Shown here: positions 1 to 9,034 of the stretch, one piece after another | How positions within the stretch are numbered: position 1 is the stretch's first letter | Layout: the number at the start of each line of letters is the position of its first letter | NCBI GenBank assembly: GCA_034111645.1 | Contig: JAWUWW010000010.1 | Location: forward strand, 62,001-126,000 | Direction of reading: 5' to 3' | Source: CANLBN01 sp034111645 | GTDB taxonomy: Bacteria; Pseudomonadota; Gammaproteobacteria; Pseudomonadales; Cellvibrionaceae | DNA: 64,000 bases | Notes under the pieces: model-generated | Databases searched by the model: none | What the model was told of the DNA's origin: nothing | What the model saw: only the letters and a program-made list of their open reading frames with translations | Made by a program: the position numbers and the translations under genes

Positions 1-480
1 TTACTTGGGATTCCGGTCAGTGGTTATATTGATTGGACCGAACAGTCGATGGTGTTTTTTGCGTTTTGTGGTATTGCCTATTGTCAGCGCTTAGGTGGTC
101 ATATCCGGATGGACATTTTGGTGTCAAAGCTTAGGCGTCGCGCTTTATGGTCTTTTGAGCTAGTTTCGACCATCATAATGTTGACGATTACAGTTTTATT
201 AATTATGGGCTCGTATGATCATTTTTTAAGAGCGTGGACAAACGGTGATAGCTCCTTAGATATCGATTTGCCAATATGGCCCTCAAAGCTAGTGGTGCCT
301 GTTATGTTAACGGTATTGGCGATACGCTTTTGTCTCAATATCTGGGGATACCTTCGAGCCATAAAAGAAGGTAGTGATACCGCAATTGCTGTTCCTTTAA
401 TCGAAGATGCAAGAACACAAGCCGAAAATGAGGCGAAAACAGTTTCTGGTGCGTCAGTCGATAATGAGGAGATTAAGTAA
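1..480 (+). CDS. TRAP transporter small permease (DctQ family), 5'-truncated
   Basis: The reading frame is open from base 1, so the gene begins outside the window; the first ATG at 49 is internal. The visible part has the DctQ pattern: a Trp-Thr-Glu-Gln helix start, a segment with Gly-Gly-His-Ile-Arg-Met-Asp typical of the family, a hydrophobic helix near the middle, another before a charged tail, and no enzymatic motif. DctQ is the four-helix inner-membrane subunit that pairs with DctM in tripartite ATP-independent uptake of organic acids. The stop overlaps the start of the large permease by one base (TAATG), so the two are translationally coupled. The periplasmic binding protein is presumably upstream, outside the window. 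The substrate cannot be predicted. Confidence 0.9.
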   Translation, partial: LLGIPVSGYIDWTEQSMVFFAFCGIAYCQRLGGHIRMDILVSKLRRRALWSFELVSTIIMLTITVLLIMGSYDHFLRAWTNGDSSLDIDLPIWPSKLVVPVMLTVLAIRFCLNIWGYLRAIKEGSDTAIAVPLIEDARTQAENEAKTVSGASVDNEEIK

Positions 481-1895
481 TGTTTGCATCTTTATACGAA
501 AATATGATGAACGTATCTCCTATTGATATGGGCCTTTGGATATCAGGTTTTATGTTGGTTACTGTATTGATTGGTGTTCGCGTTGCGTTTGCAGCGGCGA
601 TAGCCGGTTTTTTAGGTTTGCTATGGTTTTTTACGGCTAAATTAGGTTTTGAGAAAGGTTTTTGGGTAGCGGTGAAAATGGCTGGAACCGTTCCGCACTC
701 TAAAGTTTCGACGTCTGCATTATCATTGATTCCTGTTTTTATTCTTATTGGTTTCCTCGCTTACCATGCTGGATTAACACGAGCACTGTTTGAAGCGGCT
801 AAAAGATGGGTGGCTTGGTTGCCTGGTGGCATGGCGCTTGCGACTGTCTTTTCTACAGCAGGTTTTGCTGCAGTATCGGGCGCATCGGTTGCCACATCTG
901 CAGTCTTTGCACGAATTGCTATTCCGGAAATGTTAAAAATAGGTTACGACAAACGTTTTGCAGCGGGTGTTGTGGCCGCCTCCGGTACCTTGGCGTCATT
1001 AATTCCGCCCTCCGCTATCTTGGTTATATATGCAATTATTGTAGAGCAAGATGTAGGCGCATTATTGATGGCTGGTTTTTTACCAGGCGCTGTCTCGGCT
1101 TTGATTTACGCAGCCTTAGTCATTGGTTTAGCGATGCATAATCCAAAGTTAGGTCCTCCAGTTGGGGGCTTTACTTGGACAGAGCGATTCAATGTGTTGC
1201 CGGGAACGTTTCCAATCTTTTTCGTTATCGGCATTATCATTTTTAGTGTTTATGGTGGTTGGGGTACGCCAACTGAGGCGGGTGCCCTAGGTGCTTTCGT
1301 GATTTTTTGTATCGCAGTATATAAAGGTATGAAGTGGAGTACTTTTCGTGATGCCTTAATGGAGGCGAGCAAGCTTACAGTGATGATCTTTTCAATCATT
1401 TGGGGAGTTTTGTTGTATGTGCGCTTTCTTGGTTTTGCCGATCTGCCTCATGCATTTGCAGATTGGATTGCAAACTTAGATCAGGCTCCAATGATGACTC
1501 TAATATTTATTTTGCTAGGTTATGCAGTGTTAGGCATGTTTATGGATGCCATCGGTATGCTGTTACTAACTTTGCCTGTTGTCTTCCCTGCTATTATCGC
1601 CCTTAATGGTGGCCCAGATGTTACCGCTGCAGATTCAGCCTTTGGGGTGTCGGCAGTGGGGTGTGCCATATGGTTTGGTATCATTGTGGTTAAAATGGCG
1701 GAGTTTTGTTTGATTACACCACCGATTGGTTTAAATTGTTTTGTGGTGGCAGGCGTTCGCCCTGAGCTATCGGTGCAAGATGTGTTTCGCGGTGTGACTC
1801 CGTTCTTTTTTGCGGATATGATTACCATCGCAGTACTAATCGCATTTCCGAGCATTGTGCTTTGGCTGCCTGGGGTAATTATGGGTATTGTCTGA
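480..1895 (+). CDS. TRAP transporter large permease (DctM family)
   Basis: This 471-residue protein has about twelve hydrophobic segments. It carries the DctM signatures: Gly-rich loops around residues 125-165 (ATSAVFARIAIPEM, ASGTLASLIPPS), the GTPTEAGALGAF segment near 260, and LITPPIGLNCFVV near 415. The length is usual for the family. DctM is the ion-coupled translocation channel in the inner membrane and works with DctQ and a periplasmic solute receptor, usually for dicarboxylates, keto acids or similar acids. It starts inside the stop codon of the preceding small permease, so both are made from one message. The exact ligand depends on the receptor gene, which is not in the window. Confidence 0.93.
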   Translation: MFASLYENMMNVSPIDMGLWISGFMLVTVLIGVRVAFAAAIAGFLGLLWFFTAKLGFEKGFWVAVKMAGTVPHSKVSTSALSLIPVFILIGFLAYHAGLTRALFEAAKRWVAWLPGGMALATVFSTAGFAAVSGASVATSAVFARIAIPEMLKIGYDKRFAAGVVAASGTLASLIPPSAILVIYAIIVEQDVGALLMAGFLPGAVSALIYAALVIGLAMHNPKLGPPVGGFTWTERFNVLPGTFPIFFVIGIIIFSVYGGWGTPTEAGALGAFVIFCIAVYKGMKWSTFRDALMEASKLTVMIFSIIWGVLLYVRFLGFADLPHAFADWIANLDQAPMMTLIFILLGYAVLGMFMDAIGMLLLTLPVVFPAIIALNGGPDVTAADSAFGVSAVGCAIWFGIIVVKMAEFCLITPPIGLNCFVVAGVRPELSVQDVFRGVTPFFFADMITIAVLIAFPSIVLWLPGVIMGIV

Positions 1896-1954
1896 TAGTA
1901 AAATCTAATTGCAGATAGTTAACTTTACTTTTTTCAATAATAAGATTGTTTATA

Positions 1955-3025
1955 ATGTTTAATAATATATTCTCAAAAATTTTATTTAGCTGCTTCTTAG
2001 TCGCTACTTTTCCGCTGGCTGGTTTTATTTATCAAACTCAGCTTAATGAAACTGATCAGACAGTTAATGTTAAGCGTAACCTTTTGCAGACTCTAGATGT
2101 TGTTGGCGCCGAGGTTAATAATTGGGTTGATATTAATTTCAGGAACACTCGCTTTTTAGCAAATCTTGAAGCGTTTCGTTCGATGGACGCAGAGGCCCAA
2201 GTGCCAATGTTAATAGCGGCCAAGGAAAGTTTAGATTGGGTTTCATTAATTTTTGTCAAAGACTTAAATGGCGATGCTGTCGCAAGAAGTGATGGAAAGA
2301 AATTACAAAATTATAGTGATAGAGAATATTTTAAACAATTACAGTCTGGCGAAAAATTGGGTCAGCAGGTGCTAATAGGTAAGTTGGCACCGGTACCACT
2401 CCACTGCTTCGCAATACCGATTAATAAATATAAAATTGGACAAGAAAGAGTTGGTATAATAACTCAATGTTCTACACTTTTATCTATATCGGATTATATT
2501 AAATCTTCAAGTTTTGGTCAGTCTGGCTATGCTTTTTTGGTTGATAATAAACAACGTTTGATAGCAATTGGTGATAATCCGTTGGCGTTGGGTACCAATT
2601 TACAAGATTTTAGTGGTCATCCAGCATTAACTCTTAACGATGGTGATGTAAAGGTTCTCTCTTATGAAGGGCAGGATCTTGTATTCGCTAAAAAAACAGT
2701 GGGTCCGGATTGGACATTGGTTATTCAGCAAGATTATACCGAAGCTTATGATAGAATTTTGAATTCGAAAGTGAATGCATTGATATTAATAATTTCTTCG
2801 GTTTTAATAACTATAATATTGTCTATCATTGTTAGTAAAAATATTTCGTCACCTGTAAAAAAATTGACGTTTCTAGCCAACAATTTAAGCAAAGGTAAAA
2901 TGGTTGGCGATTTTTCTGGGAAAGAAAGAAAAGACGAAATTGGTGAGTTGTCAAGAGCTGTTGCTAGAATGGGTAAAACTATAGAAGTGGCGATTCGTCG
3001 CCTACAAAAATTAAAAGAAAAGTAA
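1955..3025 (+). CDS. Membrane sensor with Cache domain and HAMP, no output domain
   Basis: The protein has an N-terminal membrane anchor (about residues 5-25), then a periplasmic region of about 240 residues with double-Cache features (FVKDLNGDAVARSDGK, YSDREYFKQ, SGYAFLVDNKQRLIAIGDNP). A second transmembrane helix lies near 275-297 and a HAMP segment at about 298-350 (SSPVKKLTFLANNLSKGK, ERKDEIGELSRAVARM). Translation stops 17 residues later, with no kinase, methyl-accepting or GGDEF domain. Cache domains bind small molecules such as amino or organic acids. The frame opens at a TTG (1946), but the ATG at 1955 is preferred because a weak AAGA sits about ten bases upstream. It follows the TRAP genes by about 60 bases, so a link to solute sensing is possible but inferred. 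Confidence 0.8.
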   Translation: MFNNIFSKILFSCFLVATFPLAGFIYQTQLNETDQTVNVKRNLLQTLDVVGAEVNNWVDINFRNTRFLANLEAFRSMDAEAQVPMLIAAKESLDWVSLIFVKDLNGDAVARSDGKKLQNYSDREYFKQLQSGEKLGQQVLIGKLAPVPLHCFAIPINKYKIGQERVGIITQCSTLLSISDYIKSSSFGQSGYAFLVDNKQRLIAIGDNPLALGTNLQDFSGHPALTLNDGDVKVLSYEGQDLVFAKKTVGPDWTLVIQQDYTEAYDRILNSKVNALILIISSVLITIILSIIVSKNISSPVKKLTFLANNLSKGKMVGDFSGKERKDEIGELSRAVARMGKTIEVAIRRLQKLKEK

Positions 3026-3038
3026 CTTAAATATTTAT

Positions 3039-3082
3039 AGGGTGTTAAATGAGTAAATAAATTTACTTACCTTGAGCACCCT
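3039..3082 (+). terminator. Possible hairpin terminator after the Cache-HAMP gene
   Basis: AGGGTG at 3039-3044 pairs with CACCCT at 3077-3082, and GTAAAT pairs with ATTTAC in the interior. This gives an imperfect long hairpin 14 bases after the stop. No strong T run follows, so termination efficiency is uncertain. Confidence 0.4.
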
Positions 3083-3639
3083 TGTCTACATTTATAAAAA
3101 TACTCTAATGGAGTTTAACTTTTAGATGTTTTTATTTCCTCGCTTGAAAATATCAAAAGTTTTGCTGCATTAGCCGTTCAGTAGGTTTTATATTAACTAT
3201 TGATTTATAGCAATAGCACCAAAATTTTGCATCGGTCAATCTGTAAACATATAAGTTATATAATTACACTTAATCATTAAACTAAAAAATTATAGCCACA
3301 AGTTATAGCGATCATTTATGTATATTTAGTATCTTTATGTTTTTATTCGTCAAAAAATACTATCGAGTCCCCAAATTTTTAGTCATAATTTACATTATTT
3401 AATTGATCACAATATAAACATAAAATTTAAAGATAGTAAGAAATTGAAGATAGGTATATATTCTTTAGTAGTATTATTGTTGTTTTGAGTCAAAAAGTAA
3501 CTAGAGGATTATTTTTATAGCGCTCAAATGGATTTGACTGCGATTATATAAAAGTAAAACCTATTGCTATAAACAACTTTTTGTTGTGGTTAACAATACA
3601 CAGAGACAATCAAAAAAATAATAAAAGGGTTATATTGAG
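3083..3639. other. Intergenic stretch, no gene seen
   Basis: Very AT-rich sequence with stops in all frames and no recognisable RNA or remnant of a kinase or receptor output domain. It presumably holds the promoter of the gene at 3640. I see no clear sigma-70 or sigma-54 element. Confidence 0.5.
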
Positions 3640-4140
3640 ATGAGCTCAGATAGTAATGTTTTTGTCCATATACAGGAGTGCTTAGACAATAAGTCTACAG
3701 GGGCCTTATTTTTAAAGCTTAGTAATGAGCAGTTACTGCAGCTTTTTTTTATTGATGGTCAAATGCAATCGATGAAATACCACGGTGTCATGGGACTTGA
3801 AGTAATAGATATGATAGCGTCTTTAGAGGTCATAAAATCACAATTTCATGATGGTGCGATTAGCCGAATTGTAAATCAACTCCCCAATACAGCTGACATT
3901 ATTCAGATGATGAAAAATAATGATGTTGTTGAATTATCTCCTTCCGTTCAATTGTCAGGCATTAGTCCAAATCAAATTGATAATATAGGGCGAGTATTCA
4001 TCAGTTTTGTAGGCCCAATTGGTGACATGATCTTCAGAGAAGAGATAGAGGCATCTAGCTCTAAAGCAGATTTAGTAAATCGATTATCCCAGCAATTAGA
4101 TGAAAGCGATCGCTCAAAATTCGAAAGTGAGGTTAGTTAA
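3640..4140 (+). CDS. DUF4388-like (PATAN-type) small protein
   Basis: This 166-residue cytoplasmic protein has no signal or membrane segment. Residues 5-70 have the shape of DUF4388/PATAN modules: a start like LDNKSTGALFLKL, then a strand pair LLQLFFIDGQMQSMKYHGVMG in which ligand or partner contact is expected, then a helix. The C-terminal part (about 115-160) has an IGRVFISFVGPIGDMIF segment followed by charged helices. This resembles a small GPI-containing domain found at the ends of some two-component and kinase proteins. PATAN modules occur in response regulators and gliding or pilus signalling proteins; the function here is unknown. An AAAGGG lies 14 bases upstream of the ATG. It stands alone between two intergenic gaps. 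Confidence 0.55.
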   Translation: MSSDSNVFVHIQECLDNKSTGALFLKLSNEQLLQLFFIDGQMQSMKYHGVMGLEVIDMIASLEVIKSQFHDGAISRIVNQLPNTADIIQMMKNNDVVELSPSVQLSGISPNQIDNIGRVFISFVGPIGDMIFREEIEASSSKADLVNRLSQQLDESDRSKFESEVS

Positions 4141-4196
4141 ATCAATTAATCACACTAAAATATTCATCAACTAATGATTTTTCGGTAGCATTTCTT

Positions 4197-5498
4197 TCAT
4201 GATCCAAAGCCAGCTTTTAGCTGGTTTTCTGCTTTTTCTAAGTTCACTTTTGGATAATATTGCTCGAGTGCATGTATAAACTTTAATGTTTTGAAGGCAT
4301 CAAACCACTGATGAATGTGTCTGAGGCAAGATTTTTTGTCCTTGATTTGCGAAGTGATATGCTTAAATAAAATCTCAATATGAATTTCTTGCAAGGCATT
4401 CTTTATTTCTTTGGGTTGTCGATCTAACCAATTGAAAGGACTATCTTTCTCATTGAATAAATCATCAAAAGAAACTAAAAGTTTTTTTAATAAGTAGAAA
4501 GTTGACGGATTATAGGTCATTAATGTTGATAGTGAGTCTGAGTTTTTCAGTATTTTTTCAACTGCAGGACCTGTTCCAAAAGGAACTCTGTCTGAGTTTC
4601 TTGCATTAATAATTAACTTTTTACCCTTTAGCTGCTTTATGTCACCAATCTTGGCGAGTTTATTAAGGCAGTAAAAGTCTTCGCCTCCTGCCCTTTTTGT
4701 AAATCCCCGGACTAAAATATAGGACATTGTGTCAATCGCAATACAACTACCCAGTGTATGATAAGCGTAAATAGAATTAGCAATACGAAGACCTTCAACG
4801 TAGTAATGCAATGATTTTTCATAAAGCTGCGTTGAACGAGTAACCAGATTATCTTCTCCAATATGCACAAAGTCATAAACAGCAGCACTAATACCTGTTG
4901 AGCTTATCGACGCTGTTTGTTCAAAATAATTATTGGGTAGTTGTGTGTCTGCGTCGCTAGTATGAAGCCAGTTTGTGAGTAATATTTTTTGATAAATAAA
5001 ATAGCATGCCAGATCGCATCCAATTTTACGCGCAAGGCCAACTCCCTTTTTATTAGACAGTTTTCGCTTTTCACTAAAAAAATCTAAGGCAATAATGCTT
5101 GAGCATGACTTGCTATGATTAAGTGTAATGAAATGCTCATTACCTAAATCGCTATTTGATGACTTAAAGCTCAGCCCTATAAGCGTTGACCATAACGCTT
5201 GGTTTTGAATGATATTGTTGTCAGTATCTGGCTGATTAATAACGACGATAATTAGGGTGTTAGACCATAAATTATTATCTAATTTTTTTATTAATGATTT
5301 AATAAAATCATCGGATTCATTGTAAGCGGGAATAGTTAAACAGTGATTAAGTCTGAGTGGGGAGAGTGTTTTAGAAATAGCTCTACCTAAATCTTCTATG
5401 TCTTTTTCTGCATAGTTTTTAATGTAGTTATTAATATAGTTTTTTGCTGTGTTAATTAGCGTATTTTTTAAAGGTTTATCAAGCAAGATAGTCACCAC
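4197..5498 (-). CDS. Glycosyltransferase family 2-like protein
   Basis: The 433-residue protein has no membrane helix. The segment TIPAYNES at about residues 55-62 is the usual first strand and loop of a GT-A nucleotide-sugar-binding fold. SDADTQLP at about 181-188 supplies a DxD-type metal and nucleotide-sugar motif. A later GGEDFYCLNK at about 283 resembles the acid/base Glu-Asp region of family 2 enzymes. The C-terminal 130 residues are helical and unrecognised. The start is GTG (two consecutive GTG codons, 5498 and 5495) with no good ribosome site, so the N-terminus is uncertain. Acceptor and donor are unknown. It ends convergently with the DUF4388-like gene and lies downstream of miaE on the same strand. 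Confidence 0.7.
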   Translation of the reverse strand: MVTILLDKPLKNTLINTAKNYINNYIKNYAEKDIEDLGRAISKTLSPLRLNHCLTIPAYNESDDFIKSLIKKLDNNLWSNTLIIVVINQPDTDNNIIQNQALWSTLIGLSFKSSNSDLGNEHFITLNHSKSCSSIIALDFFSEKRKLSNKKGVGLARKIGCDLACYFIYQKILLTNWLHTSDADTQLPNNYFEQTASISSTGISAAVYDFVHIGEDNLVTRSTQLYEKSLHYYVEGLRIANSIYAYHTLGSCIAIDTMSYILVRGFTKRAGGEDFYCLNKLAKIGDIKQLKGKKLIINARNSDRVPFGTGPAVEKILKNSDSLSTLMTYNPSTFYLLKKLLVSFDDLFNEKDSPFNWLDRQPKEIKNALQEIHIEILFKHITSQIKDKKSCLRHIHQWFDAFKTLKFIHALEQYYPKVNLEKAENQLKAGFGS

Positions 5499-5575
5499 AA
5501 GAGATGTTTGAAAAATTAATTGGATGACTAAAATTCATTGTTTGTTTTTTATTTGTCAAAAACCGCGTAAGACAA

Positions 5576-6172
5576 TTAATGTAGAGCTGGACGTAGGGGT
5601 AAACTTTGTATTATCGAGGCCTCAATATCTAACCATTCATCAAGACGGATGGCTATTTTTTTGTGATCAATATAACGCTCGGCTAAATCAATAAATAACA
5701 AGTGATGCTTTGCTTCAGATTCAGCAATGAGTTGATAAAAAGACTTTAATTCAGTCTCGGCATGAGCCGCACCTATAAGCCCAAAACGTTCGCAGCCTCT
5801 GGCTTCAATAATAGCTCCGGTTAATAATCGGTCTAATAGATACATTTCTGAGTCGCTTTTATTTACATGTTGGCGTATTTGATTGACGTAAGGATCCTTT
5901 TCATCGCTGCCAAGTTGCAGGTTGCGTGCTTGCATGAGTTTAATGACTTCACGAAAATGTGCCAATTCTTCTATCGAAAGATCAATCATTTCACGCACTA
6001 AGTCGGGTTTGTCGGGATAGTGTGAAAGCATTGACATAGCCATTCCCGAAGCCTTTTTTTCGGCTTGAGCATGATCGTTTAGAAAGAGATTAAAATCACA
6101 TAATACAGTTTGTGTCCATTGAGATGGTGTCTTAATGCGAAGATCAAGTAATTGAGGGTCAATTTTAGACAT
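5576..6172 (-). CDS. miaE: tRNA-(ms2io6A)-hydroxylase MiaE
   Basis: MiaE hydroxylates the isopentenyl side chain of ms2i6A at position 37 of tRNAs that read UNN codons, using a carboxylate-bridged di-iron centre and oxygen. The 198-residue length fits the family. The iron ligands are visible in three helices: EELAHFREV near residue 68, EARGCERFGL near 123, and ESEAKHHLLF near 151. An earlier Glu in the AQAEKKAS helix (about 36-43) completes the four-helix set. The gene is divergent from fabV across a 470-base gap. The family identification is secure. Confidence 0.95.
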   Translation of the reverse strand: MSKIDPQLLDLRIKTPSQWTQTVLCDFNLFLNDHAQAEKKASGMAMSMLSHYPDKPDLVREMIDLSIEELAHFREVIKLMQARNLQLGSDEKDPYVNQIRQHVNKSDSEMYLLDRLLTGAIIEARGCERFGLIGAAHAETELKSFYQLIAESEAKHHLLFIDLAERYIDHKKIAIRLDEWLDIEASIIQSLPLRPALH

Positions 6173-6640
6173 AGGAATTCTGTACTGCTCTGGTTAGATT
6201 CTGTTGCTAATTAGTGTGAGGGTTAAAAAATACAGCAGACTTTTTAAGGTAGTGCTGTCTTAACCTTGAGTTGTAACCTTTTAGTCTAAATCTTGTAATC
6301 CAAGCTTACTAACGGACATTGCTAACGGACATTGCTATGAGACATTGTAATATAAATGTCTCGCTGTGAGTATTATCCACAATATGCCAGACGCCTCAAA
6401 TGAGAGCGAGAGACCGCTAGGTTTTATAGAGGGGCGTTTTATGCTGTTATTATTCGGCTGTAATTTTGTTGTTGGCAATAGTTAGCCAAAGGTTAGCAAA
6501 GGCTTCGGCAACTGTTTATAATGCACTATTAAATTGTATTTCGTTAGCATCTTAAGATGAATTTTAATACCTGTGATCAAATGACTTGTTGTTAAATATT
6601 CAAAGTAATAGGTGCGTTTTAATCTAATAAGGATGCTTCA
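6173..6640. other. Divergent miaE/fabV intergenic region
   Basis: No gene is visible. It must hold the promoters of miaE (leftward) and fabV (rightward). It contains a short direct repeat (CTAACGGACATTG twice, 6310-6335) and the inverted repeat at 6340-6363. Confidence 0.5.
6340..6363. repeat. Perfect 8-bp inverted repeat
   Basis: GAGACATT and AATGTCTC flank an 8-base spacer between the divergent miaE and fabV genes. It could be an operator or a small RNA hairpin. No T run follows on either strand, which argues against a terminator. Confidence 0.5.
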
Positions 6641-7846
6641 ATGATCATCTCTCCAAAGGTTCGTGGTTTTATTTGTATTAATTCTCATCCGCAAGGTTGT
6701 GCGGCCAATGTTCAAGAGCAAATTGATTATATCAAATCTAATTCTGCCATTTTTACAACGGAGCACGGCTCGCCTAAAAATGTACTTATTATTGGTTCGT
6801 CAACGGGTTATGGTCTAGCTTCACGTATAACCGCCGCCTTTGGTTATGGTGCAAAGACCTTAGGTTTGTTTTTTGAAAAACCACCCACAGAGAAAAAAAC
6901 CGGTTCCGCAGGTTATTACAATTCTGCCGCTTTTGAGGATGCAGCGCATGCCGCAGGTCTTTATGCAAAAAGTATTAATGGTGATGCCTTTTCTCATCAG
7001 GCCAAACAAAAAGCAATTGAAGTTATTAAAGCGGATATGGGTAAAATTGATCTAGTAATTTATAGCCTAGCGTCTCCACGCAGACAAGATCCTGATACAG
7101 GTGAAGTTTTCTCTTCCACATTAAAACCTATTGGAGAGAGCTACACGGCAAAAAATTTAAATACTGACACCAAAGTAGTAGGCGCGATAACTGTCGAGCC
7201 AGCTTCCGATATAGAGATAGCAACTACTGTAAAAGTGATGGGCGGCGAGGATTGGCAGTTGTGGATAGATGCACTATCCAAAGCAGATGTATTAGCCGAT
7301 GGCGTTAAAACTGTTGCTTATACCTATTTAGGGGAAAAATTAACTTGGCCTATCTATGGTCATGCAACGATAGGAAAGGCCAAAGAAGATCTCGATCGGG
7401 CAGCGGCTGAATTGCGTAGCCAGTTAAGCTCAATAAATGGAGTAGCACATGTATCAGTGCTAAAGGCCGTTGTTACCCAAGCAAGTTCAGCAATACCGGT
7501 TATGCCGCTTTATTTAGCTATTTTATTTAAAGTTATGCAGGCAGAAGGTACTCACGAAGGCTGTATCGAACAGCTCAAGCGTTTATTTTCAGAGTGTTTA
7601 TACACCAATACCCCTCGTCTTGATGCTGCTGAGCGTCAGCGTGTGGACAATCTTGAATTACAGGCATCTACACAGCAAAAAGTCGAAGCAATTTGGCCAC
7701 AGGTGACCACCGAAAATTTAGATGAACTAACGGACTTTGTGCTTTATCAGCAAGAATTTTTGCGCTTATTTGGATTTGGTGTTGCAGGTGTAGATTACGC
7801 AGCTGAGACAAGCCCATTAATTGATGCCAACTTTTTAGAACTTTAA
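6641..7846 (+). CDS. fabV: Enoyl-ACP/enoyl-CoA reductase FabV
   Basis: FabV performs the last reductive step of fatty-acid elongation, reducing trans-2-enoyl-ACP with NAD(P)H. At 401 residues it matches the FabV type rather than the shorter FabI. The cofactor loop GSSTGYGLASR is at about 52-62. The family's active-site spacing Tyr-x8-Lys is present as Tyr239 and Lys248 (PIYGHATIGKAK). The N-terminal MIISPKVRGFICINSHPQGC is characteristic. An AAGGA nine bases before the ATG supports the start. FabV enzymes are established as naturally insensitive to triclosan. No other fatty-acid gene is adjacent. Confidence 0.97.
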   Translation: MIISPKVRGFICINSHPQGCAANVQEQIDYIKSNSAIFTTEHGSPKNVLIIGSSTGYGLASRITAAFGYGAKTLGLFFEKPPTEKKTGSAGYYNSAAFEDAAHAAGLYAKSINGDAFSHQAKQKAIEVIKADMGKIDLVIYSLASPRRQDPDTGEVFSSTLKPIGESYTAKNLNTDTKVVGAITVEPASDIEIATTVKVMGGEDWQLWIDALSKADVLADGVKTVAYTYLGEKLTWPIYGHATIGKAKEDLDRAAAELRSQLSSINGVAHVSVLKAVVTQASSAIPVMPLYLAILFKVMQAEGTHEGCIEQLKRLFSECLYTNTPRLDAAERQRVDNLELQASTQQKVEAIWPQVTTENLDELTDFVLYQQEFLRLFGFGVAGVDYAAETSPLIDANFLEL

Positions 7847-7910
7847 TGCGTCACTAGAGCACCGCTATTCATCAATAAATTATTTAATATCAATCGAGTA
7901 CTCGTTCATC

Positions 7911-8972
7911 ATGCTTTATCGCCTCCTAGGCAATACCGATATCCAAGTTAGCCTAATCACTTTAGGTACAATGACTTATGGTGAGCAAAATACTCAGGCC
8001 GAGGCCTTCGAGCAAATGGATTATGCTTATGAGCACGGTATAAATTCTTTTGATGTGGCTGAAATGTATCCGATACCTCCCAATGAGAATACCTATGGTG
8101 ACTCGGAAGTAATGCTAGGTAATTGGTTAAAAAGCCGTGGTCTGCGCAATAAAATAGTAGTGTCGACAAAGGTTGCCGGTAATGGCCAATTACATTCAGG
8201 GTTTAAATATATTCGTGGTGGTCCACGCCTAAGCGCCGCTCAAATCAAACAAGCAGTTGATGGCTCACTCAAGCGCTTACAAACCGATAGGATAGATCTG
8301 TATCAACTTCATTGGCCCGAGCGGCGAACTAATTTTTTTGGTCGCCTAGGTTATGAAAATCCAGTGTCGGGCTCTGCTGAAGCTGAAGATGTTTATTCTC
8401 TAGAAGAATCTTTGTCGGCAATGGCTGATTTAGTGGCTTCGGGTAAGGTGCGTGCAGTTGGTGTATCTAATGAGTCGCCTTGGGGATTAATGGAGGCATG
8501 TCGCATTGCGGATAAATATAATTTACCGCGTATTGCCAGTATTCAAAATCCGTATAATTTATTAAATCGTACTTTTGAGATTGGCTTGTCTGAAATTTCT
8601 TATCGAGAAAAAATTAGTTTGTTAGCTTATTCTCCACTGGCCTTTGGTGTCTTGACAGGAAAATATCGTCATGGTGCGCGCCCTGCTAATGCACGCTTAA
8701 CGTTGTATACACGGTTTTCACGCTACGATAACGACAATGCGCAAAGAGCCACGGATTGTTATTATGAACTAGCCAAAGAGCACGGTTTAAGCCTAACTGA
8801 ACTATCAATGGCCTTTGTTAACCGACAACCTTTTGTAGCAATGAATATTATTGGCGCCACTACGATGGATCAGCTTCGCGAAAATATCGACACAGTGAAG
8901 GTGAGCTTAAGCGATGAGGTGTTAGCCGGAATCGAGGCTATTCATCAGCAAAACGCAAATCCTGCGCCTTAA
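7911..8972 (+). CDS. tas: Aldo/keto reductase, Tas-like
   Basis: This NADP(H)-dependent oxidoreductase has a TIM-barrel fold. The 353-residue length and segments such as TLGTMTYGEQN (about 18-28) and the DVAEMYPIPP run (about 49-58) closely match E. coli Tas. The catalytic tetrad Asp-Tyr-Lys-His of the family is visible as Asp49, Tyr54, the Lys in VVSTKVAG, and the His in LYQLHWPER. The C-terminal cofactor loop IIGATTMDQLREN is also present. The physiological substrate of Tas is not established; E. coli tas was named for suppression of tyrosine auxotrophy. The gene follows fabV by 64 bases on the same strand and may be cotranscribed. Confidence 0.9.
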   Translation: MLYRLLGNTDIQVSLITLGTMTYGEQNTQAEAFEQMDYAYEHGINSFDVAEMYPIPPNENTYGDSEVMLGNWLKSRGLRNKIVVSTKVAGNGQLHSGFKYIRGGPRLSAAQIKQAVDGSLKRLQTDRIDLYQLHWPERRTNFFGRLGYENPVSGSAEAEDVYSLEESLSAMADLVASGKVRAVGVSNESPWGLMEACRIADKYNLPRIASIQNPYNLLNRTFEIGLSEISYREKISLLAYSPLAFGVLTGKYRHGARPANARLTLYTRFSRYDNDNAQRATDCYYELAKEHGLSLTELSMAFVNRQPFVAMNIIGATTMDQLRENIDTVKVSLSDEVLAGIEAIHQQNANPAP

Positions 8973-9034
8973 AAGCTAGACTACACATAGTCATTTTATA
9001 ATCTGTTACTTTGCCTTAAGCCCTTAGAGTATTT

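Noticed and set aside
806..1141. Cys-rich ORF inside the TRAP large permease gene
   Set aside because: Out-of-frame shadow of a well-supported gene.
3083..3639. A lost kinase or methyl-accepting domain of the Cache-HAMP protein
   Set aside because: I looked for output-domain remnants in all frames and saw none; the region is full of stops.
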